A DNA stretch of 43,855 nucleotides, taken from assembly GCF_003710805.1 (NCBI RefSeq), contig NZ_RHHB01000025.1, positions 1 to 43,855 of the forward strand, read 5' to 3'. Origin of the DNA: Agromyces tardus. GTDB taxonomy: Bacteria; Actinomycetota; Actinomycetes; Actinomycetales; Microbacteriaceae. Position numbers and translations under genes: made by a program. Shown here in pieces: positions 1-8,084 of the stretch; within the stretch, counting starts at the first letter, position 1, and the number at the start of each line of letters is the position of its first letter. Below the pieces are notes generated by a model. The model had not been told where the DNA came from. It did not search any database and saw only the letters and a program-made list of their open reading frames with translations.

Positions 1-717
1 GCGGTCGCGCGCGTCACGCGCGTCGGCTTCGGCGCGGTCGCGCTCGGCGCGGGCCCGTTCCGCGGCGCCCTGTTCCGCGCTGCGTTCGCCGGCGGCATCC
101 GTGGAGGCCTTCGCCGCATCGCGTCCGGCGGCTCCGTCGTCTGCGGTGCCCGCCCGCGAGGCAGGCGCGCGCCTCGCCGTCGTCGGCCGACCCGCGGTTG
201 CCTCGCCGGCGACGGCCCCGTCGAGGTCGACCGCGTCGAGGCCGACGGCCTGCAGGCTCCGCACGAGTCGGCCGGTGCGCACCGCCTCCCCCGCGGCCGC
301 GTCGATGGTGCCCGCGATGAGGGTCTGCTCCACCTCGTCGAGCACCGCGCGCGACGGGCTGCGGTCGGCGGCATCGCCCAGTGCGGCCGCCTGCTGCAGC
401 AACGAGGCCACGAGCTTGCGCCGCTCGCCGGCGAGACGGGTCAACTCCCGGCCATCGCCGGCGGCTTGCGCCTCGCGGAGTTCGGCGCCCAGTGCCACGA
501 GCTCGTCGAGCCCGTCGGCGTGCTCGCGGGCGACGGCGTTCGCGATCCACGCCGCGGGCGACGGCTTGCGCAGCCCGCCGATGCGCGCGGCGAGCTCGGG
601 ATCGCCGGGCTTGGCCGCCTTGGCCCGGGCGTTCCGCGCCGCCGTGAACTCCTCGGGCACGAGCGCGTAGAGCTCCTCGGCCGCGACGGTCAGCGCGTCG
701 GTCGCCATGCCGTCCAT
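1..717 (-). CDS. Hypothetical coiled-coil protein (3' end outside window)
   Basis: An open frame starts at ATG 717 (MDGMATDAL; a second ATG lies at 708) and runs off the left edge after 239 codons with no stop, so the C-terminus is missing. The N-terminal half has the pattern of an uncharacterised actinobacterial family: an LxxEEFTAARNARAK helix, then LAARIGGLRKPSPAAWIANAVARE, seen here in pieces around residues 20-65. After about residue 170 it becomes Ala/Arg/Glu-rich with strong heptad character, probably a coiled coil. No catalytic motif is visible and the function is unknown. The gene is the last leftward one before the small membrane protein at 779-1057. Confidence 0.7.
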   Translation of the reverse strand, partial: MDGMATDALTVAAEELYALVPEEFTAARNARAKAAKPGDPELAARIGGLRKPSPAAWIANAVAREHADGLDELVALGAELREAQAAGDGRELTRLAGERRKLVASLLQQAAALGDAADRSPSRAVLDEVEQTLIAGTIDAAAGEAVRTGRLVRSLQAVGLDAVDLDGAVAGEATAGRPTTARRAPASRAGTADDGAAGRDAAKASTDAAGERSAEQGAAERARAERDRAEADARDARDR

Positions 718-778
718 CTTGGCCCGTCGGTCAGCCCGTGTCGTGGCTCGCCAGTCATCCCGTGTCTTCGCCCGCCGG

Positions 779-1057
779 TCACCCCGTTGCGACGAGCACG
801 AGGATGATCCCCTGGCTGATGGCGACGAACGCGCCCACGACCATCGCCACGACCGAGACCCACTGCGGTCCCGTGCGCGGGTCGCGACGAGCCTGCCGAT
901 ACCCGATGACGCCGAGCACGATCGCGATGAGCGCGACGGGAAGCGCCCAGGTGGCGGGCAGCAGCACCGACGCGATCGCGAGCAGCACCCCGGCGATCGC
1001 GGCGAGCGAGAGGCGGCGCGGCTGCGCGTCGCCGTCGCCCGTGCGGTTCGCGCTCAT
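779..1057 (-). CDS. Small membrane protein (92 aa)
   Basis: The protein starts MSANRTGDGD and has three hydrophobic segments at roughly residues 17-35, 38-53 and 67-90, separated by a short basic loop (GYRQARRDPRTGP). It looks like a DUF4190-type small integral membrane protein, but that is only a resemblance. The ATG at 1057 overlaps the stop of the upstream PPOX-family gene as ATGA, so the two are probably co-translated. No catalytic residues are evident and the function is unknown. Confidence 0.7.
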   Translation of the reverse strand: MSANRTGDGDAQPRRLSLAAIAGVLLAIASVLLPATWALPVALIAIVLGVIGYRQARRDPRTGPQWVSVVAMVVGAFVAISQGIILVLVATG

Positions 1058-1446
1058 CGCCCGGTCACCTTCTCGATGCGCATCACGAGGATGACGCGGT
1101 CGGCCCGATCGGCGGGCGCCTGCGTGCCGGGGTTGCCGTACCTCCGGCCGAGGCGCACGTAGAACGCCCCCTCGGGGTCGGGGATCACCTCGACCAGGCG
1201 GCCGCGCACCTCGACGTACTTGTACGGCGCCTCGGGATCGATCGCCTCGAGCGTCATCCGCGGGTCGCCCTGCAGGTTGCGGAACTTCTTGCGCTTCGTC
1301 GTGTGGGTGAAGCGCAGCGTGTCGCCGTCGCGTTCGAACCACATCGGGTTCACCTGCACGCTCCCGTCGGGCCGCACCGTGCCGAGGTGGCCGAAGACGG
1401 GCGCGGCGAGGATGCGGGCGAAGTGCTCGTCGATCTCCACGGTCAT
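1054..1446 (-). CDS. PPOX-class (F420/FMN split-barrel) oxidoreductase
   Basis: The 130-aa protein matches the pyridoxamine 5'-phosphate oxidase-like split-barrel family, F420-dependent class. It has an N-terminal helix (FARILAAPVFGHLGTVRPDGSV), VQVNPMWFERDGDTLRFTHT, then KKFRNLQGDPRMTLEAIDP, all hallmark positions for the cofactor-phosphate site and strand order. The length is normal for the family (about 130-150 aa). Members use F420H2 or flavin to reduce or bind varied substrates in the cytoplasm; the substrate cannot be told here. The gene is coupled by ATGA overlap to the small membrane protein downstream. The family is confident, the cofactor is inferred. Confidence 0.85.
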   Translation of the reverse strand: MTVEIDEHFARILAAPVFGHLGTVRPDGSVQVNPMWFERDGDTLRFTHTTKRKKFRNLQGDPRMTLEAIDPEAPYKYVEVRGRLVEVIPDPEGAFYVRLGRRYGNPGTQAPADRADRVILVMRIEKVTGR

Positions 1447-1669
1447 GCGTCCCAGTCAACCGCACTCCGGCACCGTGCGCCGCCGAGCCGGGCGGCGGGC
1501 GAGCGGATGCCGCGTCCGACCGCCCACGTCGGCCTGTCGCTTCGCGCGCGGAGCCATTCGCTCGTGTCACCGCGCGGCTGAGCCCGCAGAAGTCATGCAA
1601 ACCGATACATTCAGGCTCAAGGCAGGACGATCGGTCGTCGAACGGCCCGCCAGGCACCGAGAGAACGGA

Positions 1670-2389
1670 ATGCGGATGGAACGGTCCGATCGAGCACTGA
1701 GGGAATTCTTCGGCTCGTTGCAGTCGGTAGGCGGTACGCCTGCGCCGGTGGCGGTGCGCCCGGTGCGCGACGTGGCCGACGTGCTGCTCGACCGCGTCAT
1801 CGCGGAGGAATCCGAAGTGCTGCATCAGGGCTTCCGGGCCGGTGCCGAGTACGCCGTCACCCGCATGGACTCGGAGCGCGAGCGGGTGCTCCATCGGCTC
1901 GAATGCTCGGTGCTCGAGCCGCAGCTCGACCGCCGTGCGCAGTGGACCGACGCGCGCCGCGCGCGACTCCTGGCCGACCACTCGTACCGGCTGCCGCTCC
2001 CCACGCTCCTGACCCGCGACGACGCCCGAAGCCTCGACCCCGTGCGCAGCTGCAAGGTCTGCTGGCCCAACGTGCATGGCAGCGAGCCGCGACCGCTGCG
2101 CAAGCTGCAGGCCCGCGGACTGCGCGCCCAGCACGTCGGCCACGTGCTCGCCACGCCGGGCGGCGACTCGCTGGGCCCGATCGTGAGCACCGCGAGCCAT
2201 TCGACCACCGGCGACGACGGACAGCGACGTGAGGTCGTCGAGGTCGTGACCTCGTGGCACCGCCTCGAGTACGCCCCGTCGGACTCCGTGTACATCTGGG
2301 ACCTGCCCACCGATTCCGAGGCGATCGAGCGCAAGATGCGACTGTTCGCGCGCCTGGGCTCCGACCTCAGCCCGGCCGACTCCGACTGA
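1670..2389 (+). CDS. Hypothetical protein (239 aa)
   Basis: Start ATG 1670 (MRMERSDRALREFFGSLQ) is chosen because a weak GAGAACGGA purine stretch precedes it; ATG 1676 is also possible, and an in-frame ATG at 1595 would add 25 residues of less typical sequence. The protein is soluble and highly charged. A short CKVCWPNVHG motif lies near residue 129, but a second Cys pair for a full zinc finger is not obvious. I do not recognise a family. It stands alone, divergent from the PPOX-family gene across a 223-nt spacer in which I see no clear gene. Confidence 0.65.
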   Translation: MRMERSDRALREFFGSLQSVGGTPAPVAVRPVRDVADVLLDRVIAEESEVLHQGFRAGAEYAVTRMDSERERVLHRLECSVLEPQLDRRAQWTDARRARLLADHSYRLPLPTLLTRDDARSLDPVRSCKVCWPNVHGSEPRPLRKLQARGLRAQHVGHVLATPGGDSLGPIVSTASHSTTGDDGQRREVVEVVTSWHRLEYAPSDSVYIWDLPTDSEAIERKMRLFARLGSDLSPADSD

Positions 2390-2508
2390 TCGGGCCCGCG
2401 CGGCGCGGTCGTGAGGCCGCCGCGCAGGCGAGCGGATGCCGCGAACCGGGGCTGCGACGCGACCGCGCCGTATGGCGATGTCGGCGCCGCGCAGTGCGAG
2501 GATGGAGC

Positions 2509-3189
2509 GTGGCCCACCGCGAGCGGGAGACGTCCGGTGCCGGCGCCTCGGCGCTGACGCGTCCTTGGCCTGCGCGCACACCCTGGTGGCTGCTCCTCGT
2601 GCTCGGCGTCGGCGCCGTCGCGATCGGACTCGCGCTGTGCCTCGACGCGAACGCCCCGCTGCCGGAGATCTTCCTGCTGATCGCGCTCGGGTTCCTCGTG
2701 TGCGGTCTCGACGACCTCCTCATCCTCGACGAGCCGCGCCCACGACCGGTGCCCGTGATCATCGGCGTCTCGTTCATCGTGTTCGGCGTGCTCGCCGCAG
2801 CCTGGGGACCGCGCTATCCGGTGGTGCTCGCCTACGCGATCGCCGGCGTGCTCGGACTCGCGGGCATGGGCCGCATCCTCGCACCGCTCCTTCGCGGCGA
2901 GCGCACGCGCCTGCTCACGGTCACGCGGGGCATCGTCGAGATCGCGCTCGCGATCATCGTGTTCTTCGTGCCCTTCACGACGCTCGTGGTGCTCGCGATC
3001 GGGTTCGGCATCCGCGTCATCGTGTCGGGCGTGCGCCTCGGGTACACGGCGCTGCGGGTCGCGCGACCGGCGGCGGCGCCCGCGGCAACCGAGGAGGCGG
3101 CGCCTCATCCGCCCACACGACCGATCGACACGATCCCCGCCGACGGCGCCGCGCCCGAACCCGGATCCGCCGCCGACCCGAGCGCCTGA
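2509..3189 (+). CDS. DUF308/HdeD-like membrane protein
   Basis: GTG 2509 is preceded by an AGGATGGAG ribosome-binding sequence and gives a 226-aa protein. After a short polar N-terminus come paired hydrophobic hairpins at about residues 26-45, 50-67, 82-99, 103-125, 138-158 and 160-176, ending in a Pro/Ala-rich cytoplasmic tail. Six segments with repeated short hairpins and a central RGIVEIALAIIVFFVPF repeat are typical of DUF308 (HdeD-like) proteins. HdeD is linked to acid resistance in enterics, but actinobacterial members are uncharacterised. The product sits in the plasma membrane. Confidence 0.65.
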   Translation: MAHRERETSGAGASALTRPWPARTPWWLLLVLGVGAVAIGLALCLDANAPLPEIFLLIALGFLVCGLDDLLILDEPRPRPVPVIIGVSFIVFGVLAAAWGPRYPVVLAYAIAGVLGLAGMGRILAPLLRGERTRLLTVTRGIVEIALAIIVFFVPFTTLVVLAIGFGIRVIVSGVRLGYTALRVARPAAAPAATEEAAPHPPTRPIDTIPADGAAPEPGSAADPSA

Positions 3190-3201
3190 CCGCGGCGTCC
3201 G

Positions 3202-3207
3202 TACGAT
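3202..3207 (+). promoter_or_regulatory. -10 box of a leaderless promoter
   Basis: TACGAT lies exactly 6 nt before ATG 3214, so transcription should begin at or next to the start codon. No Shine-Dalgarno sequence is present. Confidence 0.5.
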
Positions 3208-3213
3208 GGCCTG

Positions 3214-3453
3214 ATGACCGAACCGACGGATGCCGCGGCGATCGAGCCCGGCGTCTACGAGCATTACAAGGGCGCCCGCTACGAGGTGCTCTTCGTCGCC
3301 CGGCACAGCGAGACCGAGGAGGAGTTCGTCGTGTACCGGCAGCTCTACGGCGACGGCGGCCATTGGGTGCGCCCGGCCGCGATGTTCGCCGAGACGGTCG
3401 AGCGCGACGGGTGGATCGTGCCGCGCTTCGCTCGAGTCTCACCGCAACCCTAG
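3214..3453 (+). CDS. DUF1653 domain protein
   Basis: This 79-aa protein is essentially one DUF1653 domain: G-x-Y-x-HYKGARYEVLFVARHSETEEE, VVYRQLYGDGGHWVRP, AAMFAETVERDG and VPRF are all recognisable, in the family order. DUF1653 proteins are small beta-rich domains of unknown biochemical function, widespread in bacteria and often free-standing. The start is fixed by a TACGAT -10 box 6 nt upstream (leaderless). It converges on the tad operon, separated by a small hairpin. Confidence 0.88.
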   Translation: MTEPTDAAAIEPGVYEHYKGARYEVLFVARHSETEEEFVVYRQLYGDGGHWVRPAAMFAETVERDGWIVPRFARVSPQP

Positions 3454-3470
3454 CCGCAGGCCCCTGCCTC

Positions 3471-3487
3471 GCGCCGCCGGACGGCGC
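3471..3487. terminator. Short GC hairpin between convergent genes
   Basis: GCGCCG and CGGCGC pair around a 5-nt loop between the stop codons of the DUF1653 gene and tadG. There is no T-run; it may act as a bidirectional terminator. Confidence 0.35.
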
Positions 3488-3493
3488 TCCCGG

Positions 3494-3946
3494 TCAGTGG
3501 AACACCGACCGAGCCGTCGCCGTGACCTCGATCGGCACGGTCACCGGCACGAAGTCGGTGCTGATCGGCGCGTGCCACACCGCCCGCAACGTGATGGTGG
3601 CGCTCTGTCCGTCGTCGGATGCCGCGCGCACGAGCTCGAGGCCTTCGAGGCTGTGGCCGGCATCGCCCAGGTAGTCCGCCGCGGCATCCGCGACCGCGAC
3701 GGAGTCGAGTTCGAGTTCGAGCCGCTCCCCCTCGATGCGCACGCTGTCGAGCTCCCACGCCTCGGCGGCGGCGAGCGCGGCGCCGTCGGCAAGCGTGAAG
3801 AGCCGCTTGCGTTCGAGGTAGAGCGAACTCGCCGAGACCACGACGAGCACGAGCGCGAGGCCGAGCACGCAGTAGAAGATCGTGAGCAGGAGCGTGGACC
3901 CGGTCTCGTCGCTCGGGTCGGTTCGGTGCGGCTGCTCTGGGTTCAC
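3494..3946 (-). CDS. tadG: TadG-like pilus assembly / secretion-neighbourhood protein
   Basis: Start GTG 3946 overlaps the upstream stop as GTGA, giving 150 aa. After a polar N-terminus (DPSDETGS) comes a single membrane segment at about residues 15-36, then the typical TadE/G stretch (SLYLERKRLFTLADGAALAA) in which newly inserted pseudopilin-like proteins keep an ADGAA motif. The remaining 100 residues are extracytoplasmic beta-rich sequence. It resembles the actinobacterial helicase/secretion-neighbourhood TadE-like family. It is the last gene of the tad operon and probably forms a minor pilin or an anchoring part of the Flp pilus. Confidence 0.75.
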   Translation of the reverse strand: MNPEQPHRTDPSDETGSTLLLTIFYCVLGLALVLVVVSASSLYLERKRLFTLADGAALAAAEAWELDSVRIEGERLELELDSVAVADAAADYLGDAGHSLEGLELVRAASDDGQSATITLRAVWHAPISTDFVPVTVPIEVTATARSVFH

Positions 3947-4419
3947 GGCGCGCCGACCCCGAAGCGCGAGACCGTCTGGGTGGCGCTCGCCTCGAGCGGC
4001 ACGCTGGCGATCGGAGTGATCGCGAGCACCTCCGGCATGAGCGGGAGCGCGACGGCGGCTCGCACTCGAGCGGTGACCCGCGATCCAGGTTGCGTGCAGT
4101 CCCCGCTGCACGAGAGCGTGACGGTCGCCGAGCCCGCGTCGACCCCGTAGTCGGCGAGCGCGATCCGCACCGCTCGATCGACCGCTCCCGTCGCTCCGCC
4201 GTCACCGCCCTCACCCGTCGCGGCCTGCTGCGCGGCGATGCGGGCCGCCTGCCGGGCAGCGCCCTCGACGCCGAACGCACCCGCCTGGATCGCGGCGACG
4301 GCGAGCACGAGGTAGACCAGCGAAACGAGGAGGATCATGCCGACGGTGAGGAACTCGAGCGACGCAGACCCGCGCTCGCTCGTACACCGCGCCTCAGTCG
4401 ACCGACTCGACCGCGGCAT
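3943..4419 (-). CDS. TadE-like minor pseudopilin
   Basis: The 158-aa product has the TadE pattern ERGSASLEFLTVGMILLV: Gly-Ser, Glu 5-6 residues into the hydrophobic segment, then a long N-terminal membrane helix (about residues 20-45) followed by AARQAARIAAQQA and an extracytoplasmic domain. Two cysteines in LSCSGDC may form a disulphide outside the cell. Start ATG 4419 overlaps the end of tadE by 26 nt. The stop overlaps tadG. It is inferred to be a minor pilin of the Tad system. Confidence 0.78.
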   Translation of the reverse strand: MPRSSRSTEARCTSERGSASLEFLTVGMILLVSLVYLVLAVAAIQAGAFGVEGAARQAARIAAQQAATGEGGDGGATGAVDRAVRIALADYGVDAGSATVTLSCSGDCTQPGSRVTARVRAAVALPLMPEVLAITPIASVPLEASATQTVSRFGVGAP

Positions 4420-4783
4420 GGCCGGTGACCTCCAATCCGCGTGGCGGACCGATCAGTCCGACGACCGGGAGCGCCGTGACCACCGTGACCGAGATCGCCG
4501 GGACCCCGGCGGCGCTCGTCGTCGCGGCGCTGACGTCGGTGCCATACGACGGCGCGACGGCGGCGCCGATGAGCTCCCGTGTGCGCTCCACACCGGCGGC
4601 GGGCGAGGATCCCGCGAGCGCCGCGTAGCGCGCTCCTTCGGCCGCCGCGTCGAGCACGGTGTTGCGCACGTGCAGGGCGAGCGCGAGCTGCACCACGGCG
4701 AGCACGAGCGTCGTGAGCAGCACGCCGACGAGCGAGAACTCCGCAACCGCCGAGCCGCGCTCGTCGCCGATGAACCCGGTCAG
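4394..4783 (-). CDS. tadE: TadE-like pseudopilin, apparent CTG start
   Basis: The protein reads LTGFIGDERGSAVAEFSLVG, the textbook TadE beginning (Gly-Ser, Glu in the first turn of the membrane helix), followed by a membrane segment to about residue 37 and a 90-residue extracytoplasmic part with EGARYAAL. No in-frame ATG, GTG or TTG lies between the upstream pilin stop and this conserved region. The only plausible start is CTG 4783, which overlaps the pilin stop as CTGA, mirroring the ATGA/GTGA couplings elsewhere in the operon. A GTG inside the membrane helix would destroy the prepilin signal. Confidence 0.72.
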   Translation of the reverse strand: MTGFIGDERGSAVAEFSLVGVLLTTLVLAVVQLALALHVRNTVLDAAAEGARYAALAGSSPAAGVERTRELIGAAVAPSYGTDVSAATTSAAGVPAISVTVVTALPVVGLIGPPRGLEVTGHAAVESVD

Positions 4784-4947
4784 AATCCCACGACGCGGGA
4801 GATCGCCTGGTCGAACACGCCGCTGAGCGCTGGCCCCGCCAGCCCCCAGATCACGATCACGAGCCCGGCGGTCATGAGCGTGATGAGCACCCAGCCGGGC
4901 ACGTCGCCCCGCTCGTCGCTGAGCCGGCGTGCGATCCGATGTGGCAT
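4780..4947 (-). CDS. Flp-type pilin candidate (55 aa)
   Basis: ATG 4947 is preceded by GAAAGGAAC, a good ribosome-binding site. The 55-residue product has a basic N-terminus (MPHRIARRLSDERGDV), a Gly at the start of one hydrophobic helix (about residues 17-40) and a short polar C-terminus. Size, layout and position between tadC and tadE match the major Flp pilin slot of actinobacterial tad operons. The classical Glu at +5 of Flp pilins is not evident, so processing by a prepilin peptidase is not certain. It is small enough to be missed by gene callers with a length cut-off. Confidence 0.7.
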   Translation of the reverse strand: MPHRIARRLSDERGDVPGWVLITLMTAGLVIVIWGLAGPALSGVFDQAISRVVGF

Positions 4948-4989
4948 CGGCGTTCCTTTCGTGGAGGTGGAGGATCGGCGAGCGACGCA

Positions 4990-5937
4990 TCAGAAGCCCG
5001 CCTGCAGCACGAGGTAGCCGGGGAACAGCGCGAACGCGATCGTGACCGGCAGGATCAGGAAGATGAGGGGCACGAGCATCGCGATCTCCTTGCGGCCGGC
5101 GAGCTCGATGAGAGTTCGCTTCGCCTCGGCACGGGCGTCGCCCGCCTGGGCGCGAAGGACCGCGGCGAGGGGGGCGCCACGTTCGAGAGCGCCGAGCACC
5201 TGGTCGATCGCGCGTGCCAGGCCCGGGTGGTCGAGCCCGTCGCGCAGGTCGGCGAGGGCGGATGCCAGCGGCACGCCGGCACCGACCGCCGCCACGACCC
5301 CCGCGAACTCGCCGGGCAGCTCGCCCGAACCGATGCGGGCGACCCGGCGGATCGAGTCGAGCATTCCCTCGCCAGCGGTCAGGCTCAGGGTGAGGAACTC
5401 GAGCACGGTCGCGAGCTCGGCGGAGACGCGAGCGAGCCGCCGACGCGCGGAGCGTTGCAGCAACCAGTCCCGGACTGCGGCACCGAGTGCCGCGGCGATG
5501 AAGGGCGCCGCGATGCGGACGACGCCGGGTGCCGTCGCGAAGCCGGGAGCGAGCAGCACGAGCGCCGACGTGCCGGCGAATGCGGCTGCCGCCCAGGCGA
5601 GCTGTTCGCCGCGGAAGCGCTCCACCGTCGATGCGGATCCCGCCTGACGGAGTCGCTTCGCGATCGCATCGTTGCCGCCGAGGAGTTGCGATGCCGTCGC
5701 GCGAAGGCTCGCGGCGAGCGGTCCGAGCATCACCCCGAACACGGGACTCGGGTCCGACGAGCGTCGCGCGAGCAGCTGGCGCGCCTCGGCGGAGATGTCC
5801 GCGACGTAGGGCGCGACGCGCGCCATGAGCCGGGGTCGTCCGAATCGAGGGGTCGCCACGACGACGAGCCAGAGGCCGAGGCCGAGCACGACGCCGAGCA
5901 GCACGCTCACCGCGGGGACCGCGTTCAGTGGAACCAT
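4990..5937 (-). CDS. tadC: Tad secretion inner-membrane protein TadC (T2SS-F)
   Basis: Start ATG 5937 lies 13 nt inside the end of tadB; the product is 315 aa. It has an N-terminal membrane segment (about residues 5-28), a cytoplasmic stretch, two mid-protein segments (about 106-145), then the type II secretion F domain: ELATVLEFLTLSLTAGEGMLDSIRRVA, GLDHPGLARAIDQVLGALERGAPL, EAKRTLIELAGRKEIAMLVPLIFLILPVTIAFALFPG with the last membrane helix. TadC pairs with TadB to make the inner-membrane platform that the TadA ATPase drives. Length and motifs are normal. Confidence 0.88.
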   Translation of the reverse strand: MVPLNAVPAVSVLLGVVLGLGLWLVVVATPRFGRPRLMARVAPYVADISAEARQLLARRSSDPSPVFGVMLGPLAASLRATASQLLGGNDAIAKRLRQAGSASTVERFRGEQLAWAAAAFAGTSALVLLAPGFATAPGVVRIAAPFIAAALGAAVRDWLLQRSARRRLARVSAELATVLEFLTLSLTAGEGMLDSIRRVARIGSGELPGEFAGVVAAVGAGVPLASALADLRDGLDHPGLARAIDQVLGALERGAPLAAVLRAQAGDARAEAKRTLIELAGRKEIAMLVPLIFLILPVTIAFALFPGYLVLQAGF

Positions 5938-6785
5938 CGGCGCTCCTCGGGGAGCCGACCGAGCCCGATCATGAGCCGGTAGGCGATCAGCGTCACTGCG
6001 ACACCGCACAGGATGAGGGCGGTGCCGGCCACGGAGTCGTACGCGACGAGCGTCTCGGGACGACTGGCGAGCACCACGAGCAGCAGCCAGGGGGCTGCGA
6101 CCCCGAGGCGGGCCGCGTTGCGGATCCACGACTGGCGCGCGACCACCTCGGCACGGAGCGCCGCATCCTCGCGCAGGTAGCCCGACAGTCCGCGGAGCAC
6201 CGCGGTGACATCCGTGCCGCCGACCTCGCGCGCCATGCGCAGGGTCTCGAGGATCCGGTCGGCGACCGGGTCGGCGAGCGCGGACTTCAGGCTGTCGAGG
6301 CTCGCCCCGAAGTTGCCGGTGCGCCGGAACTCGTCGGCGAACGCGGCGAAGGCGCCCCGGGTGGCGGCCGGACCGAGTTCGGCCAGCGCCCCGATGCTGT
6401 CGGGCAGCGACATGCCCGCGCGCACCGACGACACCAGGTGGTCGACGACGTCGGGCCAGATCGCGCGGTTCGCGGTGCGCCGCCGGTTCGCGCGGCCGCG
6501 GATCACGACCGGCACGAGCGCAGCGCCGAGCACGCCCGCCACGATCGTGAGCACGGGGACCCCGAAAACGGCTTGCGCGAGGGCGGTGCCGACGACGGCG
6601 AGCAACAGTGCGACGACGACCACGACTCCCAACGGAACCGTGCCGAGGCCGGCGAGCGCGAGTTCGTCGCGCACGGGCGACCCGATGCGTGCCTGCGTCG
6701 CAGGTGACGAGCCTGCGGGCCAGAGGAGCGGCGACACGACGAGGAGCAGGCCGAGTCCGAGCAGTGCTCCGAGGGCGAGGCTCAT
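5925..6785 (-). CDS. tadB: Tad secretion inner-membrane protein TadB (T2SS-F)
   Basis: ATG 6785 overlaps the tadA stop as ATGA; the product is 286 aa. Membrane segments lie near residues 1-20, 50-95, 224-240 and 253-270. Between them is the T2SS-F cytoplasmic domain, with WPDVVDHLVSSVRAGMSLPDSIGALAELGP, FADEFRRTGNFGASLDSLK, and a REVGGTDVTAVLRGLSGYLRED stretch typical of TadB. It forms the pilus platform together with TadC. The tight overlaps on both sides show that it belongs to one polycistronic unit. Confidence 0.88.
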   Translation of the reverse strand: MSLALGALLGLGLLLVVSPLLWPAGSSPATQARIGSPVRDELALAGLGTVPLGVVVVVALLLAVVGTALAQAVFGVPVLTIVAGVLGAALVPVVIRGRANRRRTANRAIWPDVVDHLVSSVRAGMSLPDSIGALAELGPAATRGAFAAFADEFRRTGNFGASLDSLKSALADPVADRILETLRMAREVGGTDVTAVLRGLSGYLREDAALRAEVVARQSWIRNAARLGVAAPWLLLVVLASRPETLVAYDSVAGTALILCGVAVTLIAYRLMIGLGRLPEERRWFH

Positions 6786-8023
6786 GCGGCGGCACCGTCG
6801 AGGACGACGTCGGGGTCGAAGCCGGCAGCGCGATACTTCCCGAGTCGGGCCGGTCGCGCGCCGGTGGGCGAGAGGCATCCGTCGACCGTCGTGAAGAGCA
6901 GTTCGGAGTCGACCATCGCGTCGGCGACCAGCCCGTTCGGTGCCGCGATCTCGGCGACGCGACGACGACCGTTGCGGTCGATCGTGAGATGCACCACGAG
7001 GTCGATGCAGCTCGCGACGGTCGGTACGACGAAGGACGCGTCGATGTTGCGCCCGGCGAGGAGCGGCAGCGTGCTGAGCTTGATGAGCGCGTCGCGCGCC
7101 GAGTTCGCGTGGATCGTGCACATGCCCGGCAGGCCGGAGTTCAGGGCGATGAGCAGGTCGAGGCTCTCGGCCTCGCGCACCTCTCCGACGATGAGCCGGT
7201 CGGGCCGCATGCGCAGTGCCTCCTTGATGAGGCGGCGGAGCGTGACCTCGCCCGTGCCCTCCAGGCTCGGCTGACGGCACTGCATCGACACGAGGTCGCG
7301 CACGTCCAGGTCGAGTTCGAACGTCTCCTCGACCGTCACGACGCGGTCGCCGCTGCGCGCGCCGGACATGAGCGCGTTGAGCATCGTGGTCTTGCCCGTG
7401 TGCGTCGCCCCCGAGACGAGGATGTTCGCGCCGGCGAGCACGCTCATGCGCAGGAACTCCGCCGCCTGCTGGGTGAGGGATCCGAGCTCGACGAGCTCCG
7501 GGAGCGAGCGGATGCGCTGCCGGAACTTGCGGATGTTCACCGCCCAGTGGGCGCGCGTGACATCCGGGATCACGACATGGAGCCGCGAACCATCGGGCAG
7601 CGACGCGTCGACGAACGGCGACGACAGGTCGACGCGACGACCGGAGGGCTGCAGCATCCGCTCGACCAGGTCGCGCACCTCTCGGTCGGAGAGCACGAGC
7701 GTCGTGAGCTCGGGCACGCCGTCGCGGGCGATGAACACCCGCGTCGGCGAATTCAGCCAGATCTCTTCGACGGTGGGGTCGTCGAAGAACGGCTGCAGCG
7801 GGCCGTAGCCGGTGAGCGACGCCACGACGTCGCGGGCCGTGCCCGCCTCGTCGCCCAGCTGCGCGTGCGCCCCGCCGAGCGCCCGCTCGGAGTACCGGCG
7901 CACCTCCTCGTGTGCGTAGCGGGCCGCGACCGACTCATCTCGGGCGAGATCGACGCCCTCCCGCAGCACCCGCGTGCGCACGCGCTCGGCGATGGTGCGC
8001 ACGGGATCGGTCATGCGGTCCAT
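6782..8023 (-). CDS. tadA: Tad pilus assembly ATPase (CpaF family)
   Basis: Start ATG 8023 gives 413 aa; ATG 8014 is possible. It is a CpaF/TadA-type secretion ATPase: N-terminal GYGPLQPFFDDPTVEEIWLN at about residues 72-91, Walker A GATHTGKT at 205-212, Asp box VVTVEETFELDL, Walker B region RLIVGEVRE at 276-284 and His box CTIHANS at 302-308. It powers Flp pilus assembly from the cytoplasmic face. It is the first gene of the operon; unlike in many actinobacteria, no tadZ/ssd-like gene precedes it. The upstream gene is divergent. Confidence 0.93.
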   Translation of the reverse strand: MDRMTDPVRTIAERVRTRVLREGVDLARDESVAARYAHEEVRRYSERALGGAHAQLGDEAGTARDVVASLTGYGPLQPFFDDPTVEEIWLNSPTRVFIARDGVPELTTLVLSDREVRDLVERMLQPSGRRVDLSSPFVDASLPDGSRLHVVIPDVTRAHWAVNIRKFRQRIRSLPELVELGSLTQQAAEFLRMSVLAGANILVSGATHTGKTTMLNALMSGARSGDRVVTVEETFELDLDVRDLVSMQCRQPSLEGTGEVTLRRLIKEALRMRPDRLIVGEVREAESLDLLIALNSGLPGMCTIHANSARDALIKLSTLPLLAGRNIDASFVVPTVASCIDLVVHLTIDRNGRRRVAEIAAPNGLVADAMVDSELLFTTVDGCLSPTGARPARLGKYRAAGFDPDVVLDGAAA

Positions 8024-8054
8024 CTTGGAGAACCGGCCGGATGCCGCCGCGGAC

Positions 8055-8063
8055 TTATCCACA
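8055..8063 (+). promoter_or_regulatory. Perfect DnaA-box-like 9-mer in the tad promoter region
   Basis: TTATCCACA matches the E. coli DnaA box exactly. It lies 32 nt upstream of tadA, in the divergent spacer. On the minus strand it contains GATAAG, so it could equally be a -10 element for tad. Only one copy is seen. Confidence 0.35.
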
Positions 8064-8084
8064 TCGGGCACTCGGATGCCACGG

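Noticed and set aside
14..550. Long Arg-rich open frame antisense to the left-edge gene frame
   Set aside because: Its translation is almost only Arg, Gly and Ala, the mark of a GC-rich shadow frame; the frame starting at 717 has normal composition.
8055..8063. Chromosomal origin (oriC)
   Set aside because: Only one DnaA-box 9-mer, no dnaA/dnaN genes and no cluster of boxes.
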